The position numbers and the translations under genes are program-made. Source: Cytophagaceae bacterium (lineage in GTDB: Bacteria > Bacteroidota > Bacteroidia > Cytophagales > Cytophagaceae). From it: a stretch of DNA of 64,000 nucleotides. Location of the stretch: NCBI GenBank assembly GCA_025454925.1, contig JALONM010000006.1:62001-126000 (forward strand), given 5' to 3'. The notes below the pieces were generated by a model. That model did not search any database, was not told where the DNA came from, and saw only the letters and a list, made by a program, of their open reading frames with translations. Positions 52,788 to 60,746 of the stretch are shown here, piece after piece; position 1 is the stretch's first letter; every line of letters starts with the position of its first letter.

Positions 52788-54344
52788 ATGAGAAAAATTT
52801 TAGACGCCATCACGCCTTCGTTTATATTCAACATGGAGCAGCGATTGCTGCTAAGTTCCCCACTGGCCTGGCAATTTCAATTACCTAGAATTCTCTGGTT
52901 CTGGTTGTTGTTTAGTGCGTTGGGAGTAGTATTTCCATTGTCGATGCAATTGGAAGAAGCCATGAACGGTTATGATATGGAATATCTCGTAACACTTACC
53001 GTTGTGCTGGCTATTCTTCAGTTTTTTTTATTCGGATATTTTTTACTTCAGTTTAATGCCACCAAAAGTTTTATAGAGCGTCGCTGGTGGCATGGTATTG
53101 CAGAACAATTGGTATACGTGTTGGTGATGTTTTTATGCGTATCTCAGTTTTTTATCAACTACTACCTCTGGGAAAGTCGCAAAGCTGGCTATATGACCCC
53201 CGATGAAATTGTTCAGGAGATCAAACAAATCAATCAGGCACGCCACTATTTCATGGCAAAAGAAAATGATTACAAATATTTTTCTTCTAAAAAGCAGTTT
53301 GTGGAATTTATGGATTTTGGCCATAGCATGGATTACTACAACGAAGTGATTTGGCCCGAAGTAAAAGGGTATATGAATTTTGATGAAGAATCGATGAGCT
53401 GGAAATTAAAGCCCAAGTATAACCGCAGTGCGGATGGTCCCAAACTATTTTATATTGGAAGTGAATACATGGGAGATGAATTCACGGAGCCAAGTGAACG
53501 ACTTTTTTCTTCCAATGGATTTTATAGTAGCTCTGGAAAATCCGCCGATTATACTTATCAGGTCCATTCCAAATCTAAACAGCAACGTTTGAAAGAGATC
53601 AAGGATTTTATAAACCTTTTTCACAAATACGAATACGCGCGTTATCAATATTACGAGCCGGTCCAATTTCAATCGGCAGAAGAAATCTTGAAAGCCTATG
53701 AATCAAACATTTTTCAGCCTGTTCTTCTTCATTCTTATGAAACTTCTGAAACTCAATCCCTGAGCTTTTATTCTATTCAAAATGTTCATGAAACGGTTAT
53801 GAACGCCAGACTAGGCATGAAAAGGCACTTACAGGAAGTATTGATTATTTTGTTTATTATCAGTCTTCCTTTTGCATTACTGTTATTTGTATATAAAAAT
53901 ACTACCCTAAGGTCGCTGCTCTTAACTGTTTTAGCCGTGATTTTACTGGCGGTGTTTTCTACATTACTAGCCATTGTTACGAACTTAACGGAGCATTTAC
54001 TCTTGCATGTGCCCTTGGTTGTAGTAGCACTAGGCTTATTGTTTACCCTGAAAAATCAAAAGCAGTATTCGGTGGTTCGAACCATGTTCATGATTGTTGC
54101 GAATGTTTGCTTTGCCATGCTTCCTTTGTACTTGTTTGTTTATGCTACAGAGTATTGGAAATGGTTACAGCTTCCCTATGATTCCTATGAGCATGATTAT
54201 TCGCTGTATGAAGCAAACCGCTATTTTAAGGAAGGCCTTGCCTGGCTTTGCTTTTGGGGGGGGATTGTATTTTATCTATTGGTAGGTACGGTATTCTTTA
54301 AGAAAAAATACGAAGCGAATTGGGCTTTACCCGATAGCAAATAA
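52788..54344 (+). CDS. Multi-pass membrane partner of the ABC ATPase
   Basis: A 518-residue protein with about eight TM helices: three near 33-53, 66-88 and 104-126, then a large soluble region (about 127-340) rich in Tyr and charged residues, then four or five between 345 and 505. The layout, TM-large extracytoplasmic domain-TM, is that of an ABC-2-like permease, but I see no family signature. It is tightly linked to the upstream ATPase gene (5 bp), which supports a two-gene transporter. Confidence 0.8.
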   Translation: MRKILDAITPSFIFNMEQRLLLSSPLAWQFQLPRILWFWLLFSALGVVFPLSMQLEEAMNGYDMEYLVTLTVVLAILQFFLFGYFLLQFNATKSFIERRWWHGIAEQLVYVLVMFLCVSQFFINYYLWESRKAGYMTPDEIVQEIKQINQARHYFMAKENDYKYFSSKKQFVEFMDFGHSMDYYNEVIWPEVKGYMNFDEESMSWKLKPKYNRSADGPKLFYIGSEYMGDEFTEPSERLFSSNGFYSSSGKSADYTYQVHSKSKQQRLKEIKDFINLFHKYEYARYQYYEPVQFQSAEEILKAYESNIFQPVLLHSYETSETQSLSFYSIQNVHETVMNARLGMKRHLQEVLIILFIISLPFALLLFVYKNTTLRSLLLTVLAVILLAVFSTLLAIVTNLTEHLLLHVPLVVVALGLLFTLKNQKQYSVVRTMFMIVANVCFAMLPLYLFVYATEYWKWLQLPYDSYEHDYSLYEANRYFKEGLAWLCFWGGIVFYLLVGTVFFKKKYEANWALPDSK

Positions 54345-54356
54345 AGTTCAGAAATT

Positions 54357-55520
54357 TTACAGGCTTTCTTCGAAGGCTTGCAGCAGTTCCTCTTGCTGCA
54401 GCGAGTAAGGATTGTTTTTGTTTTCGGTTGCAGAAATAATTCGAGGAGCGTCTTCTTTTTTCACCCCATACTCGGAAAGCCTTGGGATGCTGAATTCTTC
54501 CGTATAAGTATGTATTATATCAAGCAACCCATCGGTGTAATATTTATCGCTCTTGTTTTCTTTGCGCAAAAAGAGTTTTCCTGCATATGAAAATTTCTTC
54601 AAACTCCGTGTATCCTTTTTTGCTCTCAGGCGAGAGATGGCAATGGTATTGCAGGAGTGCATCATACGGGCACAAATGATGCCATGTGGAATGGAATACA
54701 ATCCTCCGATGGAAGAGGCAAATCCATGAATGGTTCCCAAGCCGGCATTGGCCAGGCAAATTCCTGACAGCAAGGCTGCATGTGCCATGTGTGCGCGAGC
54801 CGACAAGGAGTCGTGCATTACGGCATGTTTTAATCCCAGGTGAATGCTGAACAAACCACGCTCGGCAAGAGCGTCCGTAAAGGTATTCGCTTGATTGGAA
54901 GTATACGATTCTAAAAGTTGCGTAAAGGCATCCATGCCGCTATAAGCAGTTACCATGGCTGGACATCCCATGTGTAATTCAGGATCTACCAAGGCAATTT
55001 CAGGAACAAAATTGGTATGTCGTAATGATTTTTTAAATCCGTTTTCACCTATGATTGAAAGCACGGCATTTTTGGTGGCCTCGCTGCCGGTGCCTGCCGT
55101 AGTAGGGATAGCGATCATGGGTACTTTTAATCCGGGATGCTGTTGAGTTCCTATCCCTTCCAAATAATCTTGCACCGGCACCTGCAATGGCAACATGGCG
55201 GAGATCGCCTTGCCTGCATCCAAAACGCTGCCGCCGCCAATAGCAAGAATCAGGTCTATCTTTTCAGGATCGTACTGGTTTACAATTGCATCAATATCTG
55301 CCGGACTAGGTTCTTTGGCAATGGATGCTTCTCCTGCAAAGGAGCAATAATGCTGTAATTCTTTATAAAACGTTCCGGCACGAAAGGAATGATGGCCAGT
55401 AACTAGAAGTACATTTTTCCCGAAGCGCGATAGCAATTGCGGAAGTTTGGAGAAATGGCCTGCTCCGAAATGTATTTCTGGACAGGAAGCAAAAACAAAA
55501 GGTTGTAAAAGTAAGCTCAT
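54357..55520 (-). CDS. Iron-containing alcohol dehydrogenase
   Basis: A 387-residue Fe-ADH. The NAD(P)-binding half has LLVTGHHSF and LILAIGGGSVLDAGKAI; the metal-binding half has GMDAFTQLLES and the His-rich GLGTIHGFASSIGGLYSIPHGIICA, which holds the conserved metal-binding histidines. It oxidises or reduces primary alcohols/aldehydes; the physiological substrate is unknown. Its start overlaps the upstream monooxygenase-fold gene by 4 bp (ATGA), so it is the last gene of a three-gene operon with a LuxC-like reductase. Confidence 0.92.
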   Translation of the reverse strand: MSLLLQPFVFASCPEIHFGAGHFSKLPQLLSRFGKNVLLVTGHHSFRAGTFYKELQHYCSFAGEASIAKEPSPADIDAIVNQYDPEKIDLILAIGGGSVLDAGKAISAMLPLQVPVQDYLEGIGTQQHPGLKVPMIAIPTTAGTGSEATKNAVLSIIGENGFKKSLRHTNFVPEIALVDPELHMGCPAMVTAYSGMDAFTQLLESYTSNQANTFTDALAERGLFSIHLGLKHAVMHDSLSARAHMAHAALLSGICLANAGLGTIHGFASSIGGLYSIPHGIICARMMHSCNTIAISRLRAKKDTRSLKKFSYAGKLFLRKENKSDKYYTDGLLDIIHTYTEEFSIPRLSEYGVKKEDAPRIISATENKNNPYSLQQEELLQAFEESL

Positions 55521-55816
55521 CTCGATTCGGGAAAAAGTAATTGTAATGGTTTTCCTTCTCTGGGATTAGCCATCATGGGAGCCACTTGCTCCCGCCATTG
55601 GAGGTAATGTGTCGTTTGTTTATGTGCGGAGGCCTGGTCGGCATGCTCGTATACCTCGTACAACATAAAGTGGCATGGATTTTCCGGATTACGAAGCACA
55701 TCAAACCGGAAATTGCCAAACTCCTGAACCGAGGCTTGATGATTTGTACGTGTGGCTTCGATGAACGCGTCCACAAATTCCGGTTTTACCCAAACATGCA
55801 CCCAGGTGGCATTCAT
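55517..55816 (-). CDS. ABM-fold (YgiN/LsrG-like) protein
   Basis: About 99 residues of the antibiotic biosynthesis monooxygenase superfamily, a small dimeric ferredoxin-like fold. VHVWVKPEFVDAFIEATRTNH, FDVLRNPENPCHFMLYEVYEHADQASAHKQTTHYLQW match the core pattern of YgiN and LsrG (autoinducer-2 degradation). Placed between the LuxC-like and Fe-ADH genes with an 11-bp gap and a 4-bp overlap. I start at MNATWVHV (55816) because the longer frame overlaps the upstream gene. Reaction unknown. Confidence 0.87.
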   Translation of the reverse strand: MNATWVHVWVKPEFVDAFIEATRTNHQASVQEFGNFRFDVLRNPENPCHFMLYEVYEHADQASAHKQTTHYLQWREQVAPMMANPREGKPLQLLFPESR

Positions 55817-55827
55817 ATCGTTAAGGA

Positions 55828-56844
55828 TTAAAGGGAAGATAAAAATTTCATCGTATCTATTCCATCGGCATATTCCCATACGTGCGGCGATTGGGCTTTG
55901 CCAAATGGTGTAGCTCCAGGCCAGAAAGTGCCGGAAGCCACGATGCATTGTAATTTTTGCTGCTGCGTTTGCAAATAATCCTGCAAGGCTTGCACATCGG
56001 AATAACGCTCCACATAAATAACGGCAATCGGGGAGACCAGATCAGTCGTTTCTGTCAGGATCACAAATCCATTATCGAGATGCTGAATGTTTTTGAGCAG
56101 GTAAATAGCCCGGTTGTATTCGTAATTGTTGTTGAATTTGTGGTGGTCTATGATTGGCCTCCAGGTTTCTATTTGTCGAAAGAAAATGCTGAGATCGTAC
56201 TCCTGAGGTATGAAAATTTTAGAGACGTTGCGGCAGCCCAATCCAAAGTATCGGAATAGGTCACTCCCCAGGGCATGAAGTTCGTCTTCTGATTCTTCAC
56301 CGCTTAGAATGGCTACACTAACTCTGTTTTTGCGGATGATGCGTGGTTTATTGGCAAAATAATATTCAAAATGCTTGGCTGTATTATCACTTCCAGTGGC
56401 GATTACGGCATCGGCCGCATTAATTTTATCGACCAGGCTCACCTTGGTGGCAAGCGAGGGTTCCAACGAAAAGAGTTTCTGGAAAATGAACAACATCAAC
56501 ACCTGGTCATCAGAACTTAGTTTTGCCATCAGGTGGTGCCCAGAGGCTAGCACACAGAGCGCATCATGAAATCCGACCAGAGGAATATTACCCGCCATGA
56601 CCACACCGATTTTTTGGGGAGTGCTAACTGGTAATTCAGGATATTGCTGCATCCAGTGCGACAAGTCCTGGTGCCTGAGCATAAGCGCAGTTTGCTCAAG
56701 TGCAAAGCGCACATTGGTTTCCTCGAACCAACGATTTTGAACATATACCTGTTGGCAGAGTTGTTTAATTTCTGCCTCTGGTAGATTCGTTATCTCTTCA
56801 CCAAGGCGCGAAAATACCTCCCATACTGTTGAACCAATTGCCAT
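55828..56844 (-). CDS. LuxC-like acyl-CoA reductase
   Basis: About 338 residues related to the acyl-CoA/acyl-protein reductase LuxC, with an aldehyde dehydrogenase-like fold. IGVVMAGNIPLVGFHDALCVL, VIATGSDNTAKHFEYYF and the strongly conserved DLFRYFGLGCRNVSKIF, which holds the likely catalytic Cys. It would reduce an acyl thioester to an aldehyde, a fitting substrate for the Fe-ADH encoded downstream. A -7-like box (TATTTTTG on the minus strand, 56875-56882) excludes the longer TTG start and supports the ATG at 56844. Divergent from ferredoxin, a common Bacteroidota arrangement. Confidence 0.87.
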   Translation of the reverse strand: MAIGSTVWEVFSRLGEEITNLPEAEIKQLCQQVYVQNRWFEETNVRFALEQTALMLRHQDLSHWMQQYPELPVSTPQKIGVVMAGNIPLVGFHDALCVLASGHHLMAKLSSDDQVLMLFIFQKLFSLEPSLATKVSLVDKINAADAVIATGSDNTAKHFEYYFANKPRIIRKNRVSVAILSGEESEDELHALGSDLFRYFGLGCRNVSKIFIPQEYDLSIFFRQIETWRPIIDHHKFNNNYEYNRAIYLLKNIQHLDNGFVILTETTDLVSPIAVIYVERYSDVQALQDYLQTQQQKLQCIVASGTFWPGATPFGKAQSPHVWEYADGIDTMKFLSSL

Positions 56845-56874
56845 TTTTTTTGTTTTGGGATCTGTACTGAAAGG

Positions 56875-56882
56875 CAAAAATA
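56875..56882 (-). promoter_or_regulatory. -7 box of the LuxC-like operon
   Basis: TATTTTTG on the minus strand, 30 nt before the chosen ATG. A -33 box is not obvious. Confidence 0.5.
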
Positions 56883-56895
56883 CGATAAATAGGTA

Positions 56896-56913
56896 ATTTT
56901 ATTTGAATAAAAT
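56896..56913. promoter_or_regulatory. 8-bp inverted repeat between divergent promoters
   Basis: ATTTTATT-TG-AATAAAAT lies between the -7 box of the LuxC-like operon and the -33 box of the ferredoxin gene and overlaps the latter. It is a candidate operator able to affect both genes. Confidence 0.4.
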
Positions 56914-56932
56914 CAATTTGTACTTATTTTTG
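56902..56932 (+). promoter_or_regulatory. Promoter of the ferredoxin gene
   Basis: TTTG (56902-56905), a 19-nt spacer and TATTTTTG (56925-56932): an ideal Bacteroidota vegetative promoter, about 25 nt before the ATG. Confidence 0.75.
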
Positions 56933-56943
56933 CCCTCTTGAAA

Positions 56944-56952
56944 AAAGGAGGT
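56944..56952 (+). promoter_or_regulatory. Strong Shine-Dalgarno site
   Basis: AAAGGAGGT precedes the ferredoxin ATG with 5-nt spacing. Full anti-SD complementarity is rare in Bacteroidota, where most genes here lack a recognisable site. Confidence 0.7.
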
Positions 56953-56957
56953 TTGTC

Positions 56958-57305
56958 ATGGCGATAATGATTACCGAAGAATGTATCAATTGTGGGGCGT
57001 GTGAGCCTGAGTGTCCAAATACAGCCATTTATGAAGGCGGTGTACAATGGAATTACGCAGGAGGCACGAAGCTTTCGCAAATTGAACTGGAGGATGGATC
57101 AATGGCTGATGCTTCCACACCGATGGAGCCAGTCTCGAATGAATATTACTATATAGTGTCTACCAAGTGCACAGAGTGTATGGGATTCCACGAAGAGCCC
57201 CAATGCGCTGCGGTATGTCCGGTAGATTGCTGTGTAGATGATCCAGACGTTCGTGAAGATGAAGAGACCCTGCTTTCCAAAAAAGCTTGGTTGCACGCAG
57301 AGTAA
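56958..57305 (+). CDS. Two-[4Fe-4S] ferredoxin
   Basis: 115 residues. The first cluster motif is CINCGACEPECP, the second CTECMGFHEEPQCAAVCPVDCC with the expanded spacing of the YfhL/Alvin-type ferredoxins. It is a soluble low-potential electron carrier; its partner enzyme is not defined. The promoter and ribosome-binding site are both near consensus, suggesting high expression. Convention in Bacteroidota places it beside the LuxC-like reductase, but no functional link is proven. Confidence 0.94.
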   Translation: MAIMITEECINCGACEPECPNTAIYEGGVQWNYAGGTKLSQIELEDGSMADASTPMEPVSNEYYYIVSTKCTECMGFHEEPQCAAVCPVDCCVDDPDVREDEETLLSKKAWLHAE

Positions 57306-57327
57306 AATTTCACTTTGCAAAGAAAAT

Positions 57328-57361
57328 AAAAAAACCACTCGTACTCATGAGTGGTTTTTTT
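57328..57361. terminator. Bidirectional intrinsic terminator
   Basis: AAAAAAACCACTC pairs perfectly with GAGTGGTTTTTTT around an 8-nt loop. A 13-bp stem with A and T tracts on both sides, between the convergent ferredoxin and GH8 genes, so it serves both strands. Confidence 0.92.
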
Positions 57362-57435
57362 ATTGGTCCTAATTCTAATATGAGAATTAAAACGTAATCT
57401 CGGGAATAAAAGATTCAACTTTTGCGTAAGATTTC

Positions 57436-60036
57436 TTACTCGGTCTTCACAATTTTTATCAGTTCCATACTTCCGTCTTCGTACTGTACTTGCGCGGAAT
57501 AAATACCATTAGCAAAATTGACTCCTAGTTGCAACAATGCTTCTTTGCTTGCAGGTTCAGTGAACCAAACTTCTTTCCCTGTGGAATTGCGCAGGGATAT
57601 TGATTGTATGGTTTTTTCTGACTGCACAAAAAACGCTTCTTTGCTCGGGTTTGGAGACACGGTCGTCACTTCTTTGATTTGTATTTCCTCTTCACCTGTA
57701 CGTGCACCGCAAACGGTGATGGTCTTGCAATAACTGCTGTACCATGGTGCGTTAGAATAGTTTACACCTACGCAAATTTGTCCACCACTAAAAGTAGTTC
57801 CTGTCGCCACGGTTCCCTGGAAACCAGTTGTAGTGGTGCTTTGAGCAGATCCGGTGTACCACCAGTTGTAGGCGGTAGCTCCTGTGCGTCTAGCACTATT
57901 CAAGGTAAAGCTCATGGTTGAATTGGCAATTCCGCAATCGGGACCTATAATGTCGGCTGTGCCTGCGTTATTGACGGTAAAACTTACATTGCCTGAATTG
58001 CTGCTTGCTCCTTGATTATCGGTAGCACGTGCATATACAGAGTAAGAACCAGGGGCCAGGTTATTCCAGGTAAAATTGTATGGGGCTGTATTGTCTGTAC
58101 CCAATAATGTTGTTCCGGAATAGAAAGAAACGCTACCCACGGATCCATCGGCATCACTGGCATTGGCCGAAAGTACCACGCTGGCAGGAGCCAGGAAGCC
58201 AGCTCCGTTGGCAGGAGCAGTCATTGTTACTTGAGGAGGTGTATTCACATTGGTTTGAGTAACTGAAACCGAAACCGAAGCCGAGTTGGTGCTAGCACCC
58301 TGATTGTCGGTGGCACGTGCATAAATGCTATACGTTCCAGCAGCTACATTATTCCAAGTGAAGGTGTAAGGAGCGGTATTGTCGGTTCCTAACAGGATAG
58401 AGCCCTGGTAAAACGCTACGCTGCTGATGCTACCATTCGCATCGGATGCGTTGGCCGATATGACAATGTTGGCTGGAGCAACCAGGGAAGTATTGTTGGC
58501 CGGTGCAGTAAGGTTAACGGAAGGAGGGGTGTTTCCTTCGTTTACTTTGATGGAAGCAGTGCCGGAAGTACTGCTGGCTCCCTGGTTATCGGTGGCACGC
58601 GCACTAAGTGTATAGGATCCGGTGGGTACATTATTCCAGGTGAAAGAATAAGGGGCCGTATTATCGGTGCCCAGCAGCGTACTTCCGTTAAAGAAAGAAA
58701 CACTGCTTACACTTCCGTCTGAATCGCTGGCATTCGCGCTAATGGTAACCGAAGCCGGTGCGTTGAAATTGGCGTTATTCGCGGGGCTAGTCAGGGAAAC
58801 GGAAGGAGGATTGTTGGTGGAAGTATTGCTTCCTGGCATCCAGAAGTTTCCTGTTTGAACGAAGATTCCGATAACTTGGAGTGTTTTATTAAAATAGTTG
58901 TATGAGGTATGCGAGCGGTTCCTGTTGTACATATCGTTGCAAAACGATTGACGTGCAGCAGAACTAGAGGCGGCAAGCGATTGAGCTCCGATCGGCCCTA
59001 TAAAAGCCCCGTCTTTATAACCCCAACCCGATCCGTCGTGATTCATATTATCGCCTCCTTGAACTTCATTGGCGCCGCCTCTGCGGATCCAGAAATCAGC
59101 CTGGCGGTTGATGATGTTTTGTACCGAAGCGGCAGCACTTCCAAACCACAGTACATCTACCGCCTGACGCCATGGGGCGCGGCATGCATCAAATCCGAAT
59201 TTGTCGGGGGCGGTACCAGAGCCGCTGCAGGACCAACTTGGTGGGCCTTGAGGAGTGCACCAGTTGGTAGATAGTCCGGAGGTTGCATGCGCATTGTTGG
59301 CAAATAAACGTTCGGTTCCAGTTACTACATTGTTCCAGAAGTTATCGTCGGCGTTGCCGTTTGAAGCCATAAAGGTTTTAAACACGCGAGCGTATCCGGG
59401 TGCCTGATACGATGGATTGCGACAGTCGGGATGCCAGAAGTCACCATTAAAGAACGTACCATCGTTAGACGTTTCATGACGTTTGATGGCATTGATCAGG
59501 GCTACGGCATCGGTCCGGTAATTATGAGGAGAGGTGGTGTTAGGCCATTGATGATTGGCAACGATGAGAGCCATGGCTGCATCCAGCTCGGCATCGGTGG
59601 CACCATTTTGTTGGTTCACACTGTTGCATCCATTGATCTTCCAGTGCATAACACCGTTCACATTTCTGAAATTTTTATAATACGCCCAAAGACGGTTGAA
59701 TAAATCTTTATCGGCAGCATAGGCCGAAAGTAACATACCATAGGCAATACCTTCCGAAACAGTTTCCGGGGCCCAGTCTGCTTTTACACGAGCCATGTTG
59801 GCTCCGCAAAGTTCTACATAAGAACTTTTCCAACTGTTGTATTGGGAAGCTGCATCGGTACTTCTTCCATACGCACCGGCGGTGGGAAGATTCGTTGGCA
59901 TCATGCCAAAGGCATAGCCACTATTGGAACCAAAAGGTTTAGTAGCTCCAGAGGGGGTGTTGATTTGAGCCGAAAGCGGCAAAAAGCTTCCCGCTGCAAG
60001 GAGACCCACTAATGTGTTTTTTACAAATCTCTTCAT
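57436..60036 (-). CDS. Secreted multi-domain GH8 enzyme with three Ig repeats and T9SS domain
   Basis: 866 residues. Signal peptide (about 1-23); GH8 domain (about 30-402) with E95 in VSEGIAYGM, D148 in GATDAELDAAMAL (again Glu for Asp after the Asp) and D283 in FGFDACRAPWR; three nearly identical Big-type immunoglobulin domains (about 409-500, 503-593, 599-690); a further domain (about 694-778) with YNWWYTG of the kind often seen in gliding cellulose degraders; and a sorting domain (about 793-866, VSPNPSKEAFF). Cleaves beta-linked glycans, probably cell-bound via T9SS. Only the catalytic and sorting plan is shared with the gene at 2025. Confidence 0.94.
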   Translation of the reverse strand: MKRFVKNTLVGLLAAGSFLPLSAQINTPSGATKPFGSNSGYAFGMMPTNLPTAGAYGRSTDAASQYNSWKSSYVELCGANMARVKADWAPETVSEGIAYGMLLSAYAADKDLFNRLWAYYKNFRNVNGVMHWKINGCNSVNQQNGATDAELDAAMALIVANHQWPNTTSPHNYRTDAVALINAIKRHETSNDGTFFNGDFWHPDCRNPSYQAPGYARVFKTFMASNGNADDNFWNNVVTGTERLFANNAHATSGLSTNWCTPQGPPSWSCSGSGTAPDKFGFDACRAPWRQAVDVLWFGSAAASVQNIINRQADFWIRRGGANEVQGGDNMNHDGSGWGYKDGAFIGPIGAQSLAASSSAARQSFCNDMYNRNRSHTSYNYFNKTLQVIGIFVQTGNFWMPGSNTSTNNPPSVSLTSPANNANFNAPASVTISANASDSDGSVSSVSFFNGSTLLGTDNTAPYSFTWNNVPTGSYTLSARATDNQGASSTSGTASIKVNEGNTPPSVNLTAPANNTSLVAPANIVISANASDANGSISSVAFYQGSILLGTDNTAPYTFTWNNVAAGTYSIYARATDNQGASTNSASVSVSVTQTNVNTPPQVTMTAPANGAGFLAPASVVLSANASDADGSVGSVSFYSGTTLLGTDNTAPYNFTWNNLAPGSYSVYARATDNQGASSNSGNVSFTVNNAGTADIIGPDCGIANSTMSFTLNSARRTGATAYNWWYTGSAQSTTTTGFQGTVATGTTFSGGQICVGVNYSNAPWYSSYCKTITVCGARTGEEEIQIKEVTTVSPNPSKEAFFVQSEKTIQSISLRNSTGKEVWFTEPASKEALLQLGVNFANGIYSAQVQYEDGSMELIKIVKTE
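57967..58812 (-). repeat. Three tandem Ig-domain repeats inside the GH8 gene
   Basis: Period of about 285 bp (95 codons). Each unit encodes SANASD, LLGTDNTAPY, FTWNN and ARATDNQGAS with only scattered differences, so recent duplication or gene conversion is likely. Such repeats can change copy number. Confidence 0.85.
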
Positions 60037-60348
60037 ACCTGTGGTGATTAAGTTTGGGTTTACTTTACCAAGGCAAAATAGAATTGAATTGATAAAAGTA
60101 AAATAAATATTGTTATAGTGATATAATATTTGATATTATAAGCTTGATTTACAGACTTTTGGTTTGATAAATTTTTTAAATTATAATTTATTTTGGTATA
60201 GTTATATTTATATAATTCATTAAATAAAAAGTGGATCAGGTATGCGACAGGTTTTTTTGGTTAAAAAACTAACTTACATTTAGAAAGAGGTTTAACCAGC
60301 ATTTTTCTTCGGATGAATTTCTATGGAGAAATGCCCTTTCACTGCATC
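60037..60348. other. AT-rich upstream region of GH8 enzyme 2
   Basis: About 310 bp without a gene. The part at 60100-60230 is almost all A and T. It must contain the GH8 promoter (minus strand), but no convincing TTTG-N19-TAnnTTTG pair was found. The last 50 bp (TTTCTATGGAGAAA near 60319-60332) resemble the end of repeat family B. Confidence 0.5.
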
Positions 60349-60494
60349 GCTGGTTTCGCGTGAGGGATAGAGTGTAAAGCCTTTGGTGGGGTGGTGGCGC
60401 TGCAGGCGCCACCACCCCACCAAATGCTTGCAGCGATAGCCCGGCCCGCGCCGCGCTTAAGGCGCACGCGGGACACGCCCCCAATAAAATCTTG
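60349..60494 (+). repeat. Structured repeat family A, copy 4 (long form)
   Basis: GCTGGTTTCGCGTGAG, box A GGATAGAGTGTAAAGC, a perfect 19-bp hairpin (60382-60400 with 60406-60424, loop TGCAG), box B CTTGCAGCGATAGCC, CCCGGCCCG, a second hairpin (CCCGCG...CGCGGG) and GGGACACGCCC. Constant parts match the 41.1-kb copy; the stems do not. Confidence 0.85.
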
Positions 60495-60746
60495 AGTTTG
60501 GATACTAAATAAAGGCTTTGCAGTAGTTACAAATTTAGCTGCATAACCGAATGGTAACTATATCCTGGTTTAGGTTTGAATGAACACCTTACGTTTCTGC
60601 TTTCTGGCATGGTCGTGGGTAATAGAAATCGGGTATATCTGGGATTGCTTGTTGAGCATGGTTCTTGTTACGTTTGAAATAAATAAAACCGTATTATTAC
60701 CCTATTGATGAATCTCTTTAGAAGTCTTTTAAATTCGTTCTATCCT
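60495..60746. other. Leader region of the OmpA-family gene
   Basis: 250 bp without recognisable sites. The promoter of the OmpA-family gene must be here or in the repeat. Confidence 0.35.
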
